Origin: Aromatoleum aromaticum EbN1
GTDB lineage: Bacteria; Pseudomonadota; Gammaproteobacteria; Burkholderiales; Rhodocyclaceae
Direction: 5' to 3'
DNA length: 64,000 bases
NCBI RefSeq assembly: GCF_000025965.1
Contig: NC_006513.1
Coordinates: forward strand, 3,224,001 to 3,288,000
The notes beneath the pieces were generated by a model that saw nothing but the letters and a program-made list of their open reading frames with translations, was not told the origin of the DNA and ran no database searches. The number at the start of each line of letters is the position of its first letter. Position 1 is the stretch's first letter. Shown piece by piece: positions 48,421-57,516 of the stretch. The position numbers were made by a program, and so were the translations under genes.

Positions 48421-49932
48421 TCAGAGAAAGATCATCTGGTATTCGGGTTCGCGCTCTTCTTCTTCAACCTTGAACGCGGCGCTGAAGCACATCGCAAGGG
48501 AGACAATTCCGTCTATTCGGGCCGTGGCTTTCCGCTTCGAGAAGCGGCGCTGCCCTTCGGAGTTGATCTCGGTCACCGCGCCCGCTGCGGCCATCGTCAG
48601 AACCGGGTGCATTCCGTGGCGCAGGCGCTTGTTCAATAGCTCGGCCTCAAGGTTGCAGATGCCCGGATTCACGCCGTTGAACCCTTGGTGACACATCAGC
48701 AAGGGGACGGAGCAGCCGATCCGCTCGAACTCTTTTTTCAGGAAGTCGATACGGTGCGGGTCAAAGGCAATGGCCTTGATGTCGAGCCCGTCGCAAATCT
48801 CGGCGATGTCGCGGGCCACATATTCGTAATCGACCGTCTTGCCCGGTGTCGCGCGCAGGAAGCCTTGGTCGCGCCAGAGGTCATACGCGACGCGGTCGAC
48901 GCGGGCCCGGTCCATGATTCCCTCTGCCGGGGTCCAGAAGAAACTCTTGACGTGCCAGATCCCGGACGAATCGCGGCCGGTAAGCACAAGGCTCGTGAGG
49001 TCCGTACGCGTCGATAGGTCGAGCCCGCCCCACACTTCCAGGCCTTCGAGGCTATCGGGCATGGCGCCGCAGGACTCCCACACGGAGCGCGACACGAACG
49101 GGTTGCCGACTTCACAGCGCTGGTTCAGGCGGAAATTCCGGTGCGCAGGCTCGGCAGAGGGCATGCGCATGGCCTCTTCCGCCGAGTGCTTCAGGTCGTC
49201 GAAACTGGAAAACACGCCGGCTGCAGGGTTGGCGGCGCGCATCGCGTCTTCGTCATCAAGCGTGCAGTCTTTCGGCGCTTGATGGACGTGGCAGACTACG
49301 CGCGGGTCTTGGCTCTTTTCGGCGTCGTCGATGATGATTGAGAGCAAGTCAGCGTCGCTTGCCGCTTGCGTACTGATGATGAACGTGAGCGGGTTCTCGT
49401 ACGCGGCTTGAGCAGAGAAAAGGGCTTCGGCAAATTCGGAGCGGGGTCCGCGCACGCTGCCCAATTCATCGAACAGGACGAATACCGGGGACAGGCCCAG
49501 GGCGGTCGAGCCGACAGCGGCCAAGGCCTTGAAATGGGTTCCCATCGGCAAGCCGAAGAGTTCCTTGGTCGAGTCCTTGATGCGGACGAGGGCCGCCAGT
49601 TCGGGATTCAGCCGGACCATTTTGGCGGCGAGCTTGAAGACTAGCGACGCTTGATCGCGCGAGAGAGCGCCCGACACCAGTTGGGAATTTTGGACTGCTT
49701 CAGGTCCCACCAGATGCACCAGAATAAGAGCAGCCACCAGCGCAGATTTCCCATTCTTTCTCCCAACACTTAGGATCGCGCGGCGGGTTCCTACCGGATT
49801 GTCATAAACGGCCCTTACCCAGGCGGTCTGGAAAGGTTGAAGTTCCAGGCGATTGCCCACCAACGAACCCTCGGGCACGCGAATGTGTTTCTCGATGAAT
49901 GCAATGGCGAGGTCGGCGCGAGTCATGGTCAA
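48421..49932 (-). CDS. Terminase large subunit
   Basis: 503 residues. The packaging ATPase has a Walker-A-like SVGRKNGKSALVAAL near 55-69, Walker B VFVLFDELGS near 155, and a coupling motif FIISTQAA. The nuclease domain begins with WGGLDLSTRTDLTSLVL, continues AIAFDPHRIDF, and ends KATARIDGIVSLAMCFSAA with acidic metal ligands. Its ATG overlaps the terS stop by 4 bp. Intact, although its small-subunit partner is split. Confidence 0.93.
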   Translation of the reverse strand: MTMTRADLAIAFIEKHIRVPEGSLVGNRLELQPFQTAWVRAVYDNPVGTRRAILSVGRKNGKSALVAALILVHLVGPEAVQNSQLVSGALSRDQASLVFKLAAKMVRLNPELAALVRIKDSTKELFGLPMGTHFKALAAVGSTALGLSPVFVLFDELGSVRGPRSEFAEALFSAQAAYENPLTFIISTQAASDADLLSIIIDDAEKSQDPRVVCHVHQAPKDCTLDDEDAMRAANPAAGVFSSFDDLKHSAEEAMRMPSAEPAHRNFRLNQRCEVGNPFVSRSVWESCGAMPDSLEGLEVWGGLDLSTRTDLTSLVLTGRDSSGIWHVKSFFWTPAEGIMDRARVDRVAYDLWRDQGFLRATPGKTVDYEYVARDIAEICDGLDIKAIAFDPHRIDFLKKEFERIGCSVPLLMCHQGFNGVNPGICNLEAELLNKRLRHGMHPVLTMAAAGAVTEINSEGQRRFSKRKATARIDGIVSLAMCFSAAFKVEEEEREPEYQMIFL

Positions 49933-50186
49933 TGTCTCGGACGGGCAAACAGCGGGTCGGCCGCTTCAAGTTGCGCGGCGATCTCTCGGGCCTTTTCGTT
50001 CTTCTGGCCTTGGTGATCGCTCTTGCCTTGGGTGGCCACGCTATGGATCTGGAGACCGCGCGTTGCAGCCAGAATGCGGCGCTGTGCTTGGTCGAGCAGG
50101 TTGTACGCGGGGTTGCTGTAGCGGCGGTTCTTGTCCCCGACCAGGACCGGGCCGTGGTCCGCGATTTCCTTCTGCAGCACTTCGAC
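49929..50186 (-). pseudogene. Terminase small subunit, C-terminal piece
   Basis: The 3' 84 codons (VLQKEIADHGPVLVGDKNRR... to a stop at 49931-49929) of a P27-type small terminase gene. The 5' piece is at 55374-55580, 5.2 kb away, with an IS21-family element between them. Bases 50181-50186 (TTCGAC) are the target duplication. Removing the element and one duplication joins the pieces in frame to 152 residues. Confidence 0.93.
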
Positions 50187-50191
50187 TGCGG

Positions 50192-50286
50192 ATTCCGACC
50201 CAACGTGACCGCTGACTCCGAAATAGTGTGACCGGTGAATCCGCGGTCGTGACCGCGGATTCCGATTTGATCGTGACCGATTTCGG
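50192..50286 (+). repeat. Short tandem repeats in left end of IS21 element A
   Basis: Units starting with A-T/C/A-TCCG or ATTTCG at 50192, 50215, 50238, 50259 and 50280, most carrying GTGACCG at the end, spaced 21-23 bp. Inverted versions (CGGTCACG...TCGGAAT) follow to about 50345. They are probable transposase binding sites. Confidence 0.7.
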
Positions 50287-50420
50287 CGAGTTGTCGGAAT
50301 GGGCGGTCACGATGTCGGAATCAATGGTCACGATCAAATCGGAACGGGTTTGTGAGGCCAAGCGTGGCAACGTCGTTTGTCAGGCCGGCTACCCTCGCGC
50401 GCTTTGCGCGGAGACCGAGG

Positions 50421-50571
50421 ATGCCGGCGGAGCGGATTGCCATGCACAAGATCAGGGAGCTGTTACGGCTCAAATACGACTGCGCGCTGTCGCATGAGCG
50501 CATTGCCCGCGCGCTGTCGATTTCCAAAGGCGTGGTCGCCAAGTATGTGAAGGCGGCCGAGGAGTGCGGCC
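50421..50571 (+). pseudogene. istA: IS21 istA (element A), N-terminal piece
   Basis: 50 codons (MPAERIAMHKIRELLRLKYD... to VKAAEEC) of an IstA transposase, including its helix-turn-helix (SHERIARALSISKGVVAKYVK). It is cut by the IS66 element at 50572. Joined at the duplication GTGCGGCC to 53003-54411 it makes a 519-residue frame. Confidence 0.92.
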
Positions 50572-50599
50572 GTAAGCGGTAACTGACGAGCGTTCTTGA

Positions 50600-52216
50600 C
50601 TACTTCGAGATCCCGAAGAGATCGGATCGCAGCGGGTTGGCAGCGAAGTGCTGCTTCCACAGACGGGGGGTGAGTTGCGCGACGTCGGCAGCGGGGTGTT
50701 GGCCGACACGCTGCAGCACATCGACCAAATATTCGTACGGATCGATGTCGTGCAGCCGGCAGGTGGCGATCAGGCTCTGCGCGATGCCGACGTATTTGGC
50801 GCCGACCTCGGTCCAGCAAAAGAGCCAGTTGCGACGTCCCATGGGCACCACGCGCAACGCCCGCTCGAGATGGTTTGTGTCGATCGACACTTCGGGGTCG
50901 CGCAGGTACACCTCGAGGGCGGCACGGCGCTCCCGCACATAAGCCATGGCGGTGGTGAGCGGCGAACTGGGCAGCAAGCCGTGGGTGTCGAACTGGGCAT
51001 CGACCCAGGCGAAGAACTCGTGGACCACGGGCTGTGCATGCTCGATCCGGTACGCCCGGCTCGCCTCGCCGACGAGCGTGGCCTCGCGGATGCGTTTCTC
51101 GACTGCATAGAGCTTGCCGATCATCTCCAGCGCCCGGCCCGCACGCTCGGGCTCGACCGACTGGGCGTCGAAGAACTTCCTCCTCGAATGCGCCCAGCAT
51201 TGAGCGTGCGTGAGTCCGCACTTCTCGGCATAGCGTTCGTAGACTCCATAGCCATCGGTGAGGAGCACCGCCCCCTCGGGGGGCGGGTCAGTGCCCAGGA
51301 TCTGCTCGATGTGCTGCGCCTTGCGGCTCTCGTGATAGACGAAACAGATCTCGTCACGTTCGCCATAGACCGGCCAGAAATAGCCGCCTTTCATCTTGCC
51401 GGGGCCAGCACGGCCGGCCTTGATCGGGGTCTCGTCCATCGCCTTGACCCGCGACAGCCGAATCGAGCCGAGCTGTGCGGTGAAGACGGGTTCGAGCAGC
51501 GCGAGCGCGCTATGGGTGAGCTGCGTGAGCCACGGGCGCGACACCCTGATGCCATTGTCCCCCAGTCGCTGGTGCTGGCGGTAGAGCGGCTGGTGATAGC
51601 AGAACTTGTCCGTGATGAGCCCGACGACAAAGCTCACATCAGCGCGGCTACCCTCGATGACACCCCTGGGCGCCGCGGGGCAGGAGATGAGCTGCGTGTT
51701 GCGAAGCTTGATCACCGGGCGCACGTATTTGAGGATGACGTAGCTGCCCGGGCGCTGCGCGAGCCGGAAACTCGTCTTCTCACCGATCACCTCGAACTGA
51801 CCGGGAGCGAGCCCCTCGGCCTCGGGGTTGGGCACCTCGATCGTCTCGACCGGCACCCGGGCCTCGTCGAAGAACAGCGCCGACTCGTCGCCCTTGGCGC
51901 AGTCGCTGGTCCGGGCCCGTCGGGTATGGGCGGCAATGTCCTGGGCGGGGGGCGGCGGCGAGGATCCGGGCACCGGCAACTCGCCCAGACTCATCTGATG
52001 TGGGTTGGCGTCCACGATGCGCTTCTCGCTCTTCTGGCCGAAGAGCTGCCGACGGAACCAGTCGAGCTGGTGGCGCATCGCCTCGAATTCGCCTTTGATG
52101 ACCTCGAACTGGCGCTGCTGCGCCAAGTGCGCGCCCGCCAGTTCGACGACCTGATCGGCCGTCCACTGGGCGGCTTCTTCACGGGTCGGCAGCTGCGTCA
52201 AAGGCGTCTGAGGCAT
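50600..52216 (-). CDS. tnpC: IS66 transposase TnpC
   Basis: 538 residues. The N-terminal leucine-zipper/HTH region (about 20-90) ends in FRRQLFGQKSEKR. Next come the zinc-binding ISCPAAP region and a DDE domain with Asp in KAMDETPIKA, Asp in LLTDGYGVYE and Glu in DTNHLERALRVVPMGRRNW, and the C-terminal IDPYEYLVDVLQRV segment common to the family. Intact. Confidence 0.95.
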   Translation of the reverse strand: MPQTPLTQLPTREEAAQWTADQVVELAGAHLAQQRQFEVIKGEFEAMRHQLDWFRRQLFGQKSEKRIVDANPHQMSLGELPVPGSSPPPPAQDIAAHTRRARTSDCAKGDESALFFDEARVPVETIEVPNPEAEGLAPGQFEVIGEKTSFRLAQRPGSYVILKYVRPVIKLRNTQLISCPAAPRGVIEGSRADVSFVVGLITDKFCYHQPLYRQHQRLGDNGIRVSRPWLTQLTHSALALLEPVFTAQLGSIRLSRVKAMDETPIKAGRAGPGKMKGGYFWPVYGERDEICFVYHESRKAQHIEQILGTDPPPEGAVLLTDGYGVYERYAEKCGLTHAQCWAHSRRKFFDAQSVEPERAGRALEMIGKLYAVEKRIREATLVGEASRAYRIEHAQPVVHEFFAWVDAQFDTHGLLPSSPLTTAMAYVRERRAALEVYLRDPEVSIDTNHLERALRVVPMGRRNWLFCWTEVGAKYVGIAQSLIATCRLHDIDPYEYLVDVLQRVGQHPAADVAQLTPRLWKQHFAANPLRSDLFGISK

Positions 52217-52244
52217 GGCGTCATTTTACCAAAAACGCCAGCAT

Positions 52245-52604
52245 TCATACGGGTTTGCGGTTACTTTCTGGAAGCGCAAAGCGCTTTTTGAAGCGTGCCG
52301 GCTCGATGCCCTCGAGCAGCAGTTTCAGCCCCGTCCAGTCCATCTCGCGGGTGGCCACCCGCGACCAATCCGACACGAAACGGCCCGACTCGAGCCGCTT
52401 GGCCCAGATGCAAAAGCCGCTGCGATCCCAGTACAGGACCTTCATCTGGGTCGCGCGGCGGCTGATGAACACGAACAGATGCCCCGACAACGGATCCTGT
52501 CCCACGCCGTGGCGGGCGAGCGCATACAAACCGTCGAAGGATTTGCGCATATCGACCGGGCGCCCGTACAGATGCACCCGCACCGCGCCTTCGGGAAAGA
52601 ACAT
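52245..52604 (-). CDS. tnpB: IS66 accessory protein TnpB
   Basis: 119 residues. VRVHLYGRPVDMRKSFDGLYALARHGVGQDPLSGHLFVFISRRATQMKVLYWDRSGF is the family signature (IS66 Orf2). Required for transposition in the family; its biochemical role is not settled. Coupled to tnpA by a one-base overlap at 52604. Confidence 0.95.
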   Translation of the reverse strand: MFFPEGAVRVHLYGRPVDMRKSFDGLYALARHGVGQDPLSGHLFVFISRRATQMKVLYWDRSGFCIWAKRLESGRFVSDWSRVATREMDWTGLKLLLEGIEPARFKKRFALPESNRKPV

Positions 52605-52909
52605 CAGCCGCGCACCAGATGCAGCACGACGCCGTCACCCAGATCAAGCTTCAACTCCCAGCGCGAAGTACCGCCCGACCCCAGCACTCCCAGATCAACG
52701 AAGGCCTCTTTCCGAGTCGCCCCGCCAGCGACTGCCTTACCGCACACCGGACCGACCGTCGCTCGCCAGCGCTGAAAGCTCGAGACGCTGATCGACTCGC
52801 GCGCGCAGAATGCCGTGACGCTCAGCCCACTCGAACCGTGTCGGGCGAAAACCTCCTGCCACTCCTCTCGGCTGCGCCGGCGCCAATTGCGCTTGAGCAC
52901 TCCTGCCAT
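52604..52909 (-). CDS. tnpA: IS66 accessory protein TnpA
   Basis: 101 residues from the ATG at 52909, which has GGAGG 7 bases upstream; the in-frame codon further up (52942) lacks this. The N-terminus RNWRRRSREEWQEVFARHGSSGLSVTAFCARESISVSSFQRWRA is a helix-turn-helix typical of IS66 Orf1. Confidence 0.9.
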   Translation of the reverse strand: MAGVLKRNWRRRSREEWQEVFARHGSSGLSVTAFCARESISVSSFQRWRATVGPVCGKAVAGGATRKEAFVDLGVLGSGGTSRWELKLDLGDGVVLHLVRG

Positions 52910-53002
52910 GAACGATCCCTCCATTGCTGAGCCTGGAGGCAATTGTCCACGTCGATCACGGGCCCAGGAATAACGCCGGTCAGTTACCGCTTACGTGCGG
53001 CC

Positions 53003-54411
53003 GGCCGTGGGCCGAGTTGTCGGCGGCCGACGAGGCCGAGTTGCGCCGGGTGCTGGGGGTCGCCCGGCGTGGACGTGGCGCGAGCGTCGCGAATGTGCCG
53101 CCGGATCTGGCGGCGGTGCATCAGGGGCTCAAGCGAAAGAACGTCACGCTGGCGCTGCTGTGGGAAGAGTACGTGCAGACGGCCGACGGGCCGAGCTATC
53201 AGTACTCGCGCTTTTGCGACCTGTACCGCGCGTTCGCCCGCACGCTCAAGCGCTCGATGCGCCAGGTGCACCGCGCCGGCGAGAAACTCTTCATCGATTA
53301 CGCGGGCGACACGGTGCCGATCGTCGACGCCGACACGGGCGAGATTTCGCGCGCGCAGATCTTCGTCGCGGTGCTCGGCGCCTCGAGCTATACGTTCGCC
53401 TGCGCCACGGCGACGCAGTCGCAGGCCGACTGGCTGGGCTCGCTCGCGAAGGCGCTCAGCTTCATCGGCGGCGTGCCCGAGCTCGTGGTGCCCGACAATA
53501 CGCGCTCGCTCATCGGTCAAGCCGACCGCTACGAGCCGCAACTGCAGCGCACCACCGCCGAGTTCGCCGCGCACTACGGCGTGGCGATCCTGCCCGCGCG
53601 CCCCTACAAGCCGCAGGACAAGGCCAAGGTCGAAGTCGGCGTACAGATCGTGCAGCGCTGGATTCTGGCGCGGCTGCGGCATCAGCGTTTCTTCTCGCTG
53701 GGAGAGTTGAACGAGGCGATCGCCGCGTTACTCGAGCCGCTGAACACGCGTGCCTTCCGGCGCCTGCCAGGCTCGCGCCACGAAGCGTTCGAGACGCTCG
53801 ATCGGCCGGCGCTGCGCCCGTTGCCCGCCACCGCGTTCCAGTTCGCCCAGTGGAAACGGGCCAAGCCCAATATCGATTACCACGTCGAGTTCGACGGGCA
53901 TTACTACAGCGTGCCGTATGCGCTCGCCGGCCAAGCGGTGGAGTTGCGCATCACCGCGAGCAGCATCGAATGCTTTGCCGCGGGCCGTCGCGTCGCGGTG
54001 CATGCGAGAAGCCACCGGCCCGGCGTCTACTCCACGCTCACCGAGCACATGCCCGCATCGCATCAGGCGCACCGTCAGTGGTCCCCGGGCAAACTCATCG
54101 CCTGGGGCGCCACGGTCGGGCCTCACACCGAGCAGGTGGTCAGCCACCAACTCGAACGCATGCCGCACCCCGAGCAGGGCTACCGGGCGTGCCTCGGGCT
54201 GATGCGCCTCGGTCGTCAATACGGCAACGAACGCCTCGAAGCCGCGGCGACCCGCGCCGTCACCCTCGGGGCGATGCGTTACCGCAACGTCGCCTCGATC
54301 CTCAAGAGCGGGCTCGACCGCGCGCCGCTCCCCGCATCCACTGCGCAGCAAAGCGAGCTCGCGCTACCGGCCGCTCACGAGAACCTGCGCGGGGCGCGCT
54401 ACTACCACTGA
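53003..54411 (+). pseudogene. istA: IS21 istA (element A), main piece
   Basis: 469 codons resuming in the same frame as 50421-50571. The DDE catalytic core shows FIDYAGDTVPIVD, PELVVPDNTRSLI and a Glu-bearing KAKVEVGVQIVQRW. Alone it lacks the DNA-binding N-terminus, so the element should be immobile unless supplied in trans. An accidental start at 52924 gives a longer but spurious frame through the IS66 end. Confidence 0.92.
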
Positions 54412-54433
54412 TTCCACCCACCGGAGAACATCG

Positions 54434-55168
54434 ATGCTGATGCAACACAGCCTGCAACAACTGCGCACCCTGCGCCTGGAAGGCATGGCCCGCGCCTTCG
54501 AGGAGCAGCTCACCCAGCCCGCCATCACCGCGCTCAGCTTCGAGGAGCGTTTCGCCCAGCTCATCGATCGCGAGATCCTGCTGCGCGACGGCAAACGCAT
54601 CGATCGGCTGCTCAAGGCCGCCCGCATCAAAGCCGCTGCCGCCTGCCTGGAGGACGTCGACTACCGCGCCGGCCGGGGCCTCGAGCGCAGTCAGATCGCC
54701 GCGCTCGGAACCGGCCAGTGGATTCGCCACCACCAGAACTGCCTCATCACGGGCCCCACCGGCAGCGGCAAGACGTGGCTCGCCTGCGCGCTCGCCAACG
54801 CGGCGTGCCGGCAGGGCCTCGCGGCCTACTACGTGCGTCTGCCGCGGCTCTTCGAAGAGCTGCGCATCGCGCATGCCGATGGCAGCTTCAGCCGACGCCT
54901 GATGCAGCTCGCGCGCATGGATCTCATCGTCATCGACGATTGGGGCCTGGCCGCGCCGTCGGCGCAGGAGCGAAGCGACCTGCTGGAGCTGCTCGACGAC
55001 CGCGTCGGCACGCGTTCGACCGTGATCACCAGCCAGCTGCCGATCGAGCACTGGCACACCTACCTGGGCGACCCGACCTTCGCCGATGCGATCCTCGATC
55101 GCGTCGTGCACGCCGCGCACAAGCTCGCCCTCAAGGGCGAGTCGATGAGGAGAAAGGAAAAGGCATGA
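54434..55168 (+). CDS. istB: IstB helper ATPase (IS21 element A)
   Basis: 244 residues. AAA+ ATPase with Walker [15 protein letters not shown] near 101-114 and Walker [11 protein letters not shown] near 160, C-terminal to a helical IstB N-domain. It selects target DNA for IstA. Intact, 22 bp after istA. Confidence 0.95.
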   Translation: MLMQHSLQQLRTLRLEGMARAFEEQLTQPAITALSFEERFAQLIDREILLRDGKRIDRLLKAARIKAAAACLEDVDYRAGRGLERSQIAALGTGQWIRHHQNCLITGPTGSGKTWLACALANAACRQGLAAYYVRLPRLFEELRIAHADGSFSRRLMQLARMDLIVIDDWGLAAPSAQERSDLLELLDDRVGTRSTVITSQLPIEHWHTYLGDPTFADAILDRVVHAAHKLALKGESMRRKEKA

Positions 55169-55373
55169 GGCCGTGCGCGCGAGACGCCTTACCCACAGGC
55201 GCCCGCCCGCCAGCGTATGAGGCGCGCTGGCGGCCGCCTGTGGATAAGCCTGCGCCGTGCCCCGAATTGACCGTGATCGTGACCGACACGGTTAGAATCT
55301 GAACCCCACGCTTGCGCGCGCCCCCCCCGGTCACGTTCGTCGGTGCAGGCGGTCACGTTCGTCGGAATGCGCA

Positions 55374-55580
55374 TTCGACTGCAGCAAGGTCGCGGCAGAG
55401 CGCAGCGGCGATATACAGGTCGCTCGGCGTCCAGGCCGTGGCGCGCTTGGAGCGGATGACGTCATCCCAGAAGAGGAGGGCATCGTCATCGAGCGGGACC
55501 GGCGACACGGGCAGGGGCAAGCTCGCTTCCTGCGCGGCGGCAGCGGCGAACTTCAGCGAGTTGGCGTCAACCTTGCTCAT
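55374..55580 (-). pseudogene. Terminase small subunit, N-terminal piece
   Basis: 69 codons (MSKVDANSLKFAAAAAQE... ALCRDLAAVE) up to the IS21 duplication TTCGAC. Continuation is at 50180-49929. WTPSDLYIAAALCRDLAAVE fits the P27 small-terminase helix. A purine-rich site precedes the ATG. Confidence 0.9.
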
Positions 55581-55637
55581 TTTTTCAGCCTTTTTTTCCG
55601 AACGAAGAAAAAGACGACTCCGGGCGCGCTTGACAAA

Positions 55638-55982
55638 TCATAAAAAGTGTGGAACATTTTTCGCCCCCCTAGGAGCGGACACGTCGGCCACGCGCAGGTT
55701 CTCGATGCGGTCGTCAAGTACATCGTCATTCCGGCGACCGAGCACGCGGTCAGGCCATACGCCGTAGTGCCAAGCCCAGGTCAGTTGTCCGCGTGTGTAG
55801 CGCACGCGCTTGTACTGAATGACGTGCTGCTCGCGGCCTCGATCGCACGGGCGGCGACGTTGAACTGCTCCGGCAAGGGTTCCCGCGCGGGTGCCCTTGC
55901 TCGGCTGGATGCGCCAGTACAGGGCGCCGTCGCGATAGTCGAAGATGTCGCGCACTTCGGCGGCGTTCAGGGCATAGCTCAT
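55638..55982 (-). CDS. Degenerate HNH-type phage protein
   Basis: 114 residues from the ATG at 55982, which overlaps the preceding gene's stop (ATGA). The body FDYRDGALYWRIQPSKGTRAGTLAG... YKRVRYTRGQLTWAWHYGVWPDRV...DDRIENLR is that of phage HNH endonucleases. The usual Asp-His-Ile segment before the DDRIENLR motif is instead VLGRRNDD, so a catalytic histidine appears lost. Possibly inactive or repurposed. Confidence 0.75.
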   Translation of the reverse strand: MSYALNAAEVRDIFDYRDGALYWRIQPSKGTRAGTLAGAVQRRRPCDRGREQHVIQYKRVRYTRGQLTWAWHYGVWPDRVLGRRNDDVLDDRIENLRVADVSAPRGAKNVPHFL

Positions 55983-56264
55983 TCCCATCCCCTTTCCGCG
56001 CCATGCGGTGCGGTCCACGCAAGGTTGCCGGCAGTGAATGACGGCTCGCGCTTGACGATGCTCACGGCCTCGTCCGCGCCGGGCCACTTGATCGGATGCC
56101 CGAGCTGGCGCTCAGCGATCCCGCGCAGGTGCGCGAGCTTGTCGGCGTCGCTCTTACCTTCGAGTCCGGGCAGTGCAGCTTCCAGGCGCTCGGCAAGGGC
56201 CCGCAGGCGGGACTGGCCGGTGCGGGCCTCATCACGTCGCTGCGCAATGCGCGTGCGCTGGTAG
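55979..56264 (-). pseudogene. Cys-rich phage protein, C-terminal piece
   Basis: About 93 codons (RTRIAQRRDEARTGQSRLRA... to APHGAERGWE) of a gene whose first 24 codons are at 62276-62348. The IS21-family element B sits between them. Bases 56260-56264 (GGTAG) are the target duplication. Rejoined frame: 117 residues. The family was not recognised. Confidence 0.88.
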
Positions 56265-56271
56265 TGTCACC

Positions 56272-56415
56272 GATCGCCGTAATGGCGCCAAAGCGGGATC
56301 GGCGTAAAGGCGCCACGTGGTGATCGGCGTTATGGCGCCAGTGCCGGATCGGCGTAAAGGCGCCAGCCGGTGATCGCCGTATAGGCGCCACCGCAAGATC
56401 GCCGTAAAGGCGCCA
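56272..56415 (+). repeat. Six direct repeats, exact 25-bp period
   Basis: The 19-bp unit GATCGSCGTWAWGGCGCCA occurs at 56272, 56297, 56322, 56347, 56372 and 56397. Two inverted copies lie at the right end (62226-62244 and 62250-62268). Each unit faces the same DNA side after roughly 2.4 turns. They are probable IstA binding sites. Confidence 0.88.
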
Positions 56416-56502
56416 GGAGGCGGCGCCGAGAGGAAGAAGTCAGCGTTTCGAACGTCCACCCACCGGGCTTAACCTGCCGAGTTTTTTCGGCCGGAAGAGT
56501 CC

Positions 56503-57120
56503 ATGAGCAAACGGAGGTTCGAGATGTATCAATACCGACAGGTCCTGGTGCGCATGCGCCAGGGAGACGCCGACCGCGACATCGAGCGCTCGGGGCTGAT
56601 GGGGCGCAAGAAGCTCTCACGACTACGCAAGACCGCGCAGGATCACGACTGGCTGGCGGCGGAGCGTCCGCTCCCCGAGGACGCCGAGCTGGCGGCGGTG
56701 TTCCAGGAACGGCCGCTACCGGCGAGCTGCGTATCGAGTCTGGTCGATCACCGCGAGCGGATCACCGCATGGGTCGAGGCTGGCGTTGCCGGCACTGCGA
56801 TTCATGCCGCATTGGTCAGGAACCACGGTTACGCGGGGAGCTACTCCTCGGTCCGCCGCCTGCTTCAGTCGATCGACGCGAGCACGCCGCCGGCCTCGAC
56901 TTGTCGCCTCGATTTCGAAGCGGGTGAGGCCGGCCAGGTCGATTTCGGCGCCGGCCCGGTGATGACCGACGTGATGACTGGGGCCAGCTTCAAGACCTGG
57001 TTCTTCGTCATGACACTTGCCTGGAGTCGCCACCAGTACGTCGAGTTCGTCCGCGACCAGACGGTCGAGACCTGGCTGGCCTGCCACCGCAATGCGTTCC
57101 AGTGGTTCAACGGCGTCGTC
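56503..57120 (+). pseudogene. istA: IS21 istA (element B), N-terminal piece
   Basis: 206 codons (MSKRRFEMYQYRQVLVRMRQ... FQWFNGVV). The HTH region is followed by the start of the catalytic domain (GQVDFGAGPVMTD). It is cut by the IS3-family element after a GTC that is duplicated at 60079-60081. Joined to 60082-61005 it gives 513 residues in frame. Confidence 0.92.
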
Positions 57121-57210
57121 AGAGCGGGCCCCGGAAATTCGGACAGCCGGATAGGTGGTAGCCTTGCCCCAGCGATGGCCGCGTGAGCGGCCCTGAAATG
57201 GAGCAAGAGC

Positions 57211-57516
57211 ATGACGAGAAGGAAACGGCGAAACCACTCGCCGGCGTTCAAGGCGCAAGTGGCGGTGGCCGCGCTCAAAGGAGACAAGACGCTGGCCGAG
57301 CTGGCGCAGCAGTTCGACGTCCATCCGAACCAGATCGCCGACTGGAAGAGCCAGTTGATGGAGCGCGCCGCGCACGTGTTCGGTGACGCCTCGGCGACCG
57401 CGACCGCCGCACCGGATCTGACGAAGCTGCACGCCAAGATCGGGCAGCTGACGCTGGAGAATGATTTTTTAGAAAGCGCGCTCACCAAGGCGGGCCTGCT
57501 GAGCGCAAGAAAATGA
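57211..57516 (+). CDS. IS3-family OrfA (transposase HTH subunit)
   Basis: 101 residues. NHSPAFKAQVAVAALKGDKTLAELAQQFDVHPNQIADWKSQLM is the helix-turn-helix, followed by a leucine zipper (LTKLHAKIGQLTLENDFLESAL). Its 3' part contains the frameshift signal TTTTTTA and overlaps orfB by 4 bp. Confidence 0.93.
   Translation: MTRRKRRNHSPAFKAQVAVAALKGDKTLAELAQQFDVHPNQIADWKSQLMERAAHVFGDASATATAAPDLTKLHAKIGQLTLENDFLESALTKAGLLSARK
57465..57471 (+). promoter_or_regulatory. Slippery heptamer TTTTTTA for OrfAB fusion
   Basis: Read T TTT TTA in the orfA frame; slipping -1 enters the orfB frame upstream of its ATG (57513). This is the usual way IS3-family elements make the fused OrfAB transposase. Confidence 0.85.

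Larger units (their letters stand above)
50572..52994 (-). mobile_element. IS66-family element inside istA
   Basis: 2423 bp. Perfect 16-bp terminal inverted repeats GTAAGCGGTAACTGAC lie at 50572-50587 and 52979-52994, and 8-bp duplications GTGCGGCC at 50564-50571 and 52995-53002. tnpA, tnpB and tnpC are all intact and read on the minus strand. This is the younger insertion at this site. Confidence 0.95.
50187..55373 (+). mobile_element. IS21-family element A, inserted in terS and itself split by IS66
   Basis: Ends begin TGCGGATTCCGACC and finish in the matching GTCGGAATGCGCA (TG...CA), flanked by 6-bp duplications TTCGAC at 50181-50186 and 55374-55379. Inside are istA (split) and istB. The total is 5187 bp; without the IS66 and its duplication it would be 2756 bp. 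The terminal 230 bp on the left carries tandem short repeats (see 50192-50286). Confidence 0.93.

Noticed and set aside
52924-53002. A fresh start for istA inside the IS66 right end
   Set aside because: The codons before 53003 come from the IS66 terminus; the true N-terminus is at 50421, confirmed by the target duplication.
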